The notes beneath the pieces were generated by a model, which was not told the DNA's origin, ran no database searches, and saw only the letters and a list, made by a program, of their open reading frames with translations. A DNA stretch of 5,078 bases from Candidatus Zixiibacteriota bacterium (GTDB lineage Bacteria > Zixibacteria > MSB-5A5 > SM1-73). Shown piece by piece: positions 5,024-5,078 of the stretch (its first letter is position 1; each line of letters opens with the position of its first letter). Location of the stretch: assembly GCA_023127875.1 (NCBI GenBank), contig JAGMFA010000152.1, forward strand, positions 1-5,078, read 5' to 3'. Position numbers and translations under genes: made by a program.

Positions 5024-5078
5024 GGGTAGCCGCAGGTCCGCAGGATCTTGAGATCAGTTGACTTCCTATGGTCATTTG
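5024..5078. repeat. Right copy of the CTGCGG-type repeat, partly inverted
   Basis: On the - strand this reads GATCCTGCGGACC (5047-5035) followed by TGCGGCTAC; both have close relatives in the rpsF-rpsR gap. On the + strand GAGATCAG (5050-5057) and TTCCTATGG (5063-5071) repeat words found at 112-119 and 129-137. The element follows the small gene by about 40 bp and is cut by the window edge. It has no T-tailed stem, so it is treated as a dispersed repeat and not a terminator. Confidence 0.5.

Noticed and set aside
4857..5075. Minus-strand 72-codon frame overlapping the small 3' gene.
   Set aside because: It begins in the right-edge repeat and covers most of the better-supported plus-strand gene, which has its own promoter and Shine-Dalgarno.

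Overview
This is a bacterial chromosomal segment with moderate base composition and every convincing gene on the + strand. It carries a conserved housekeeping block: peptidyl-tRNA hydrolase (pth), ribosomal proteins S6, S18 and L9 (rpsF, rpsR, rplI), a bifunctional-nuclease-family protein (BFN/DUF151), a large exported TPR plus periplasmic-binding-fold protein, and a 75-residue protein I cannot name. The exported protein resembles the LpoA/penicillin-binding-protein-activator architecture, which suggests a diderm bacterium. The loose, repeat-filled gaps and the absence of ssb between rpsF and rpsR fit a poorly sampled lineage, for example one of the FCB-like candidate phyla. That placement is inference only; the sequence names no taxon.

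Layout. Positions 1-173 hold no convincing gene, only small inverted repeats and a copy of a CCTGCGGAC-type repeat. A good sigma70-like promoter (TTGACA, 16 bp, TATTAT) at 174-201 leads into pth (266-832). rpsF follows with a TTG start at 950, chosen by a strong Shine-Dalgarno. The 198-bp rpsF-rpsR gap, where many bacteria carry ssb, instead holds a tandem GATCCTGCGG/GATCCTACGG repeat. rpsR, rplI, the BFN gene and the TPR/binding-protein gene come next. Each gap between them (67, 68 and 74 bp) is almost filled by a different inverted repeat. After the TPR/binding-protein gene a second promoter (TTGAAA, 17 bp, TATACT) precedes the small gene at 4756-4983. The right edge carries an inverted copy of the same CTGCGG repeat.

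How the genes relate. pth recycles peptidyl-tRNA released from stalled ribosomes. S6 and S18 bind together on the 30S platform, and L9 is a 50S stalk-like protein. These are plausibly transcribed together from the promoter before pth. The BFN and TPR/binding-protein genes may be read through from the same transcript, since no internal promoter or T-tailed terminator is evident between them. The main oddity is the non-coding DNA: at least four unrelated repeat types sit inside what is otherwise a compact translation operon.
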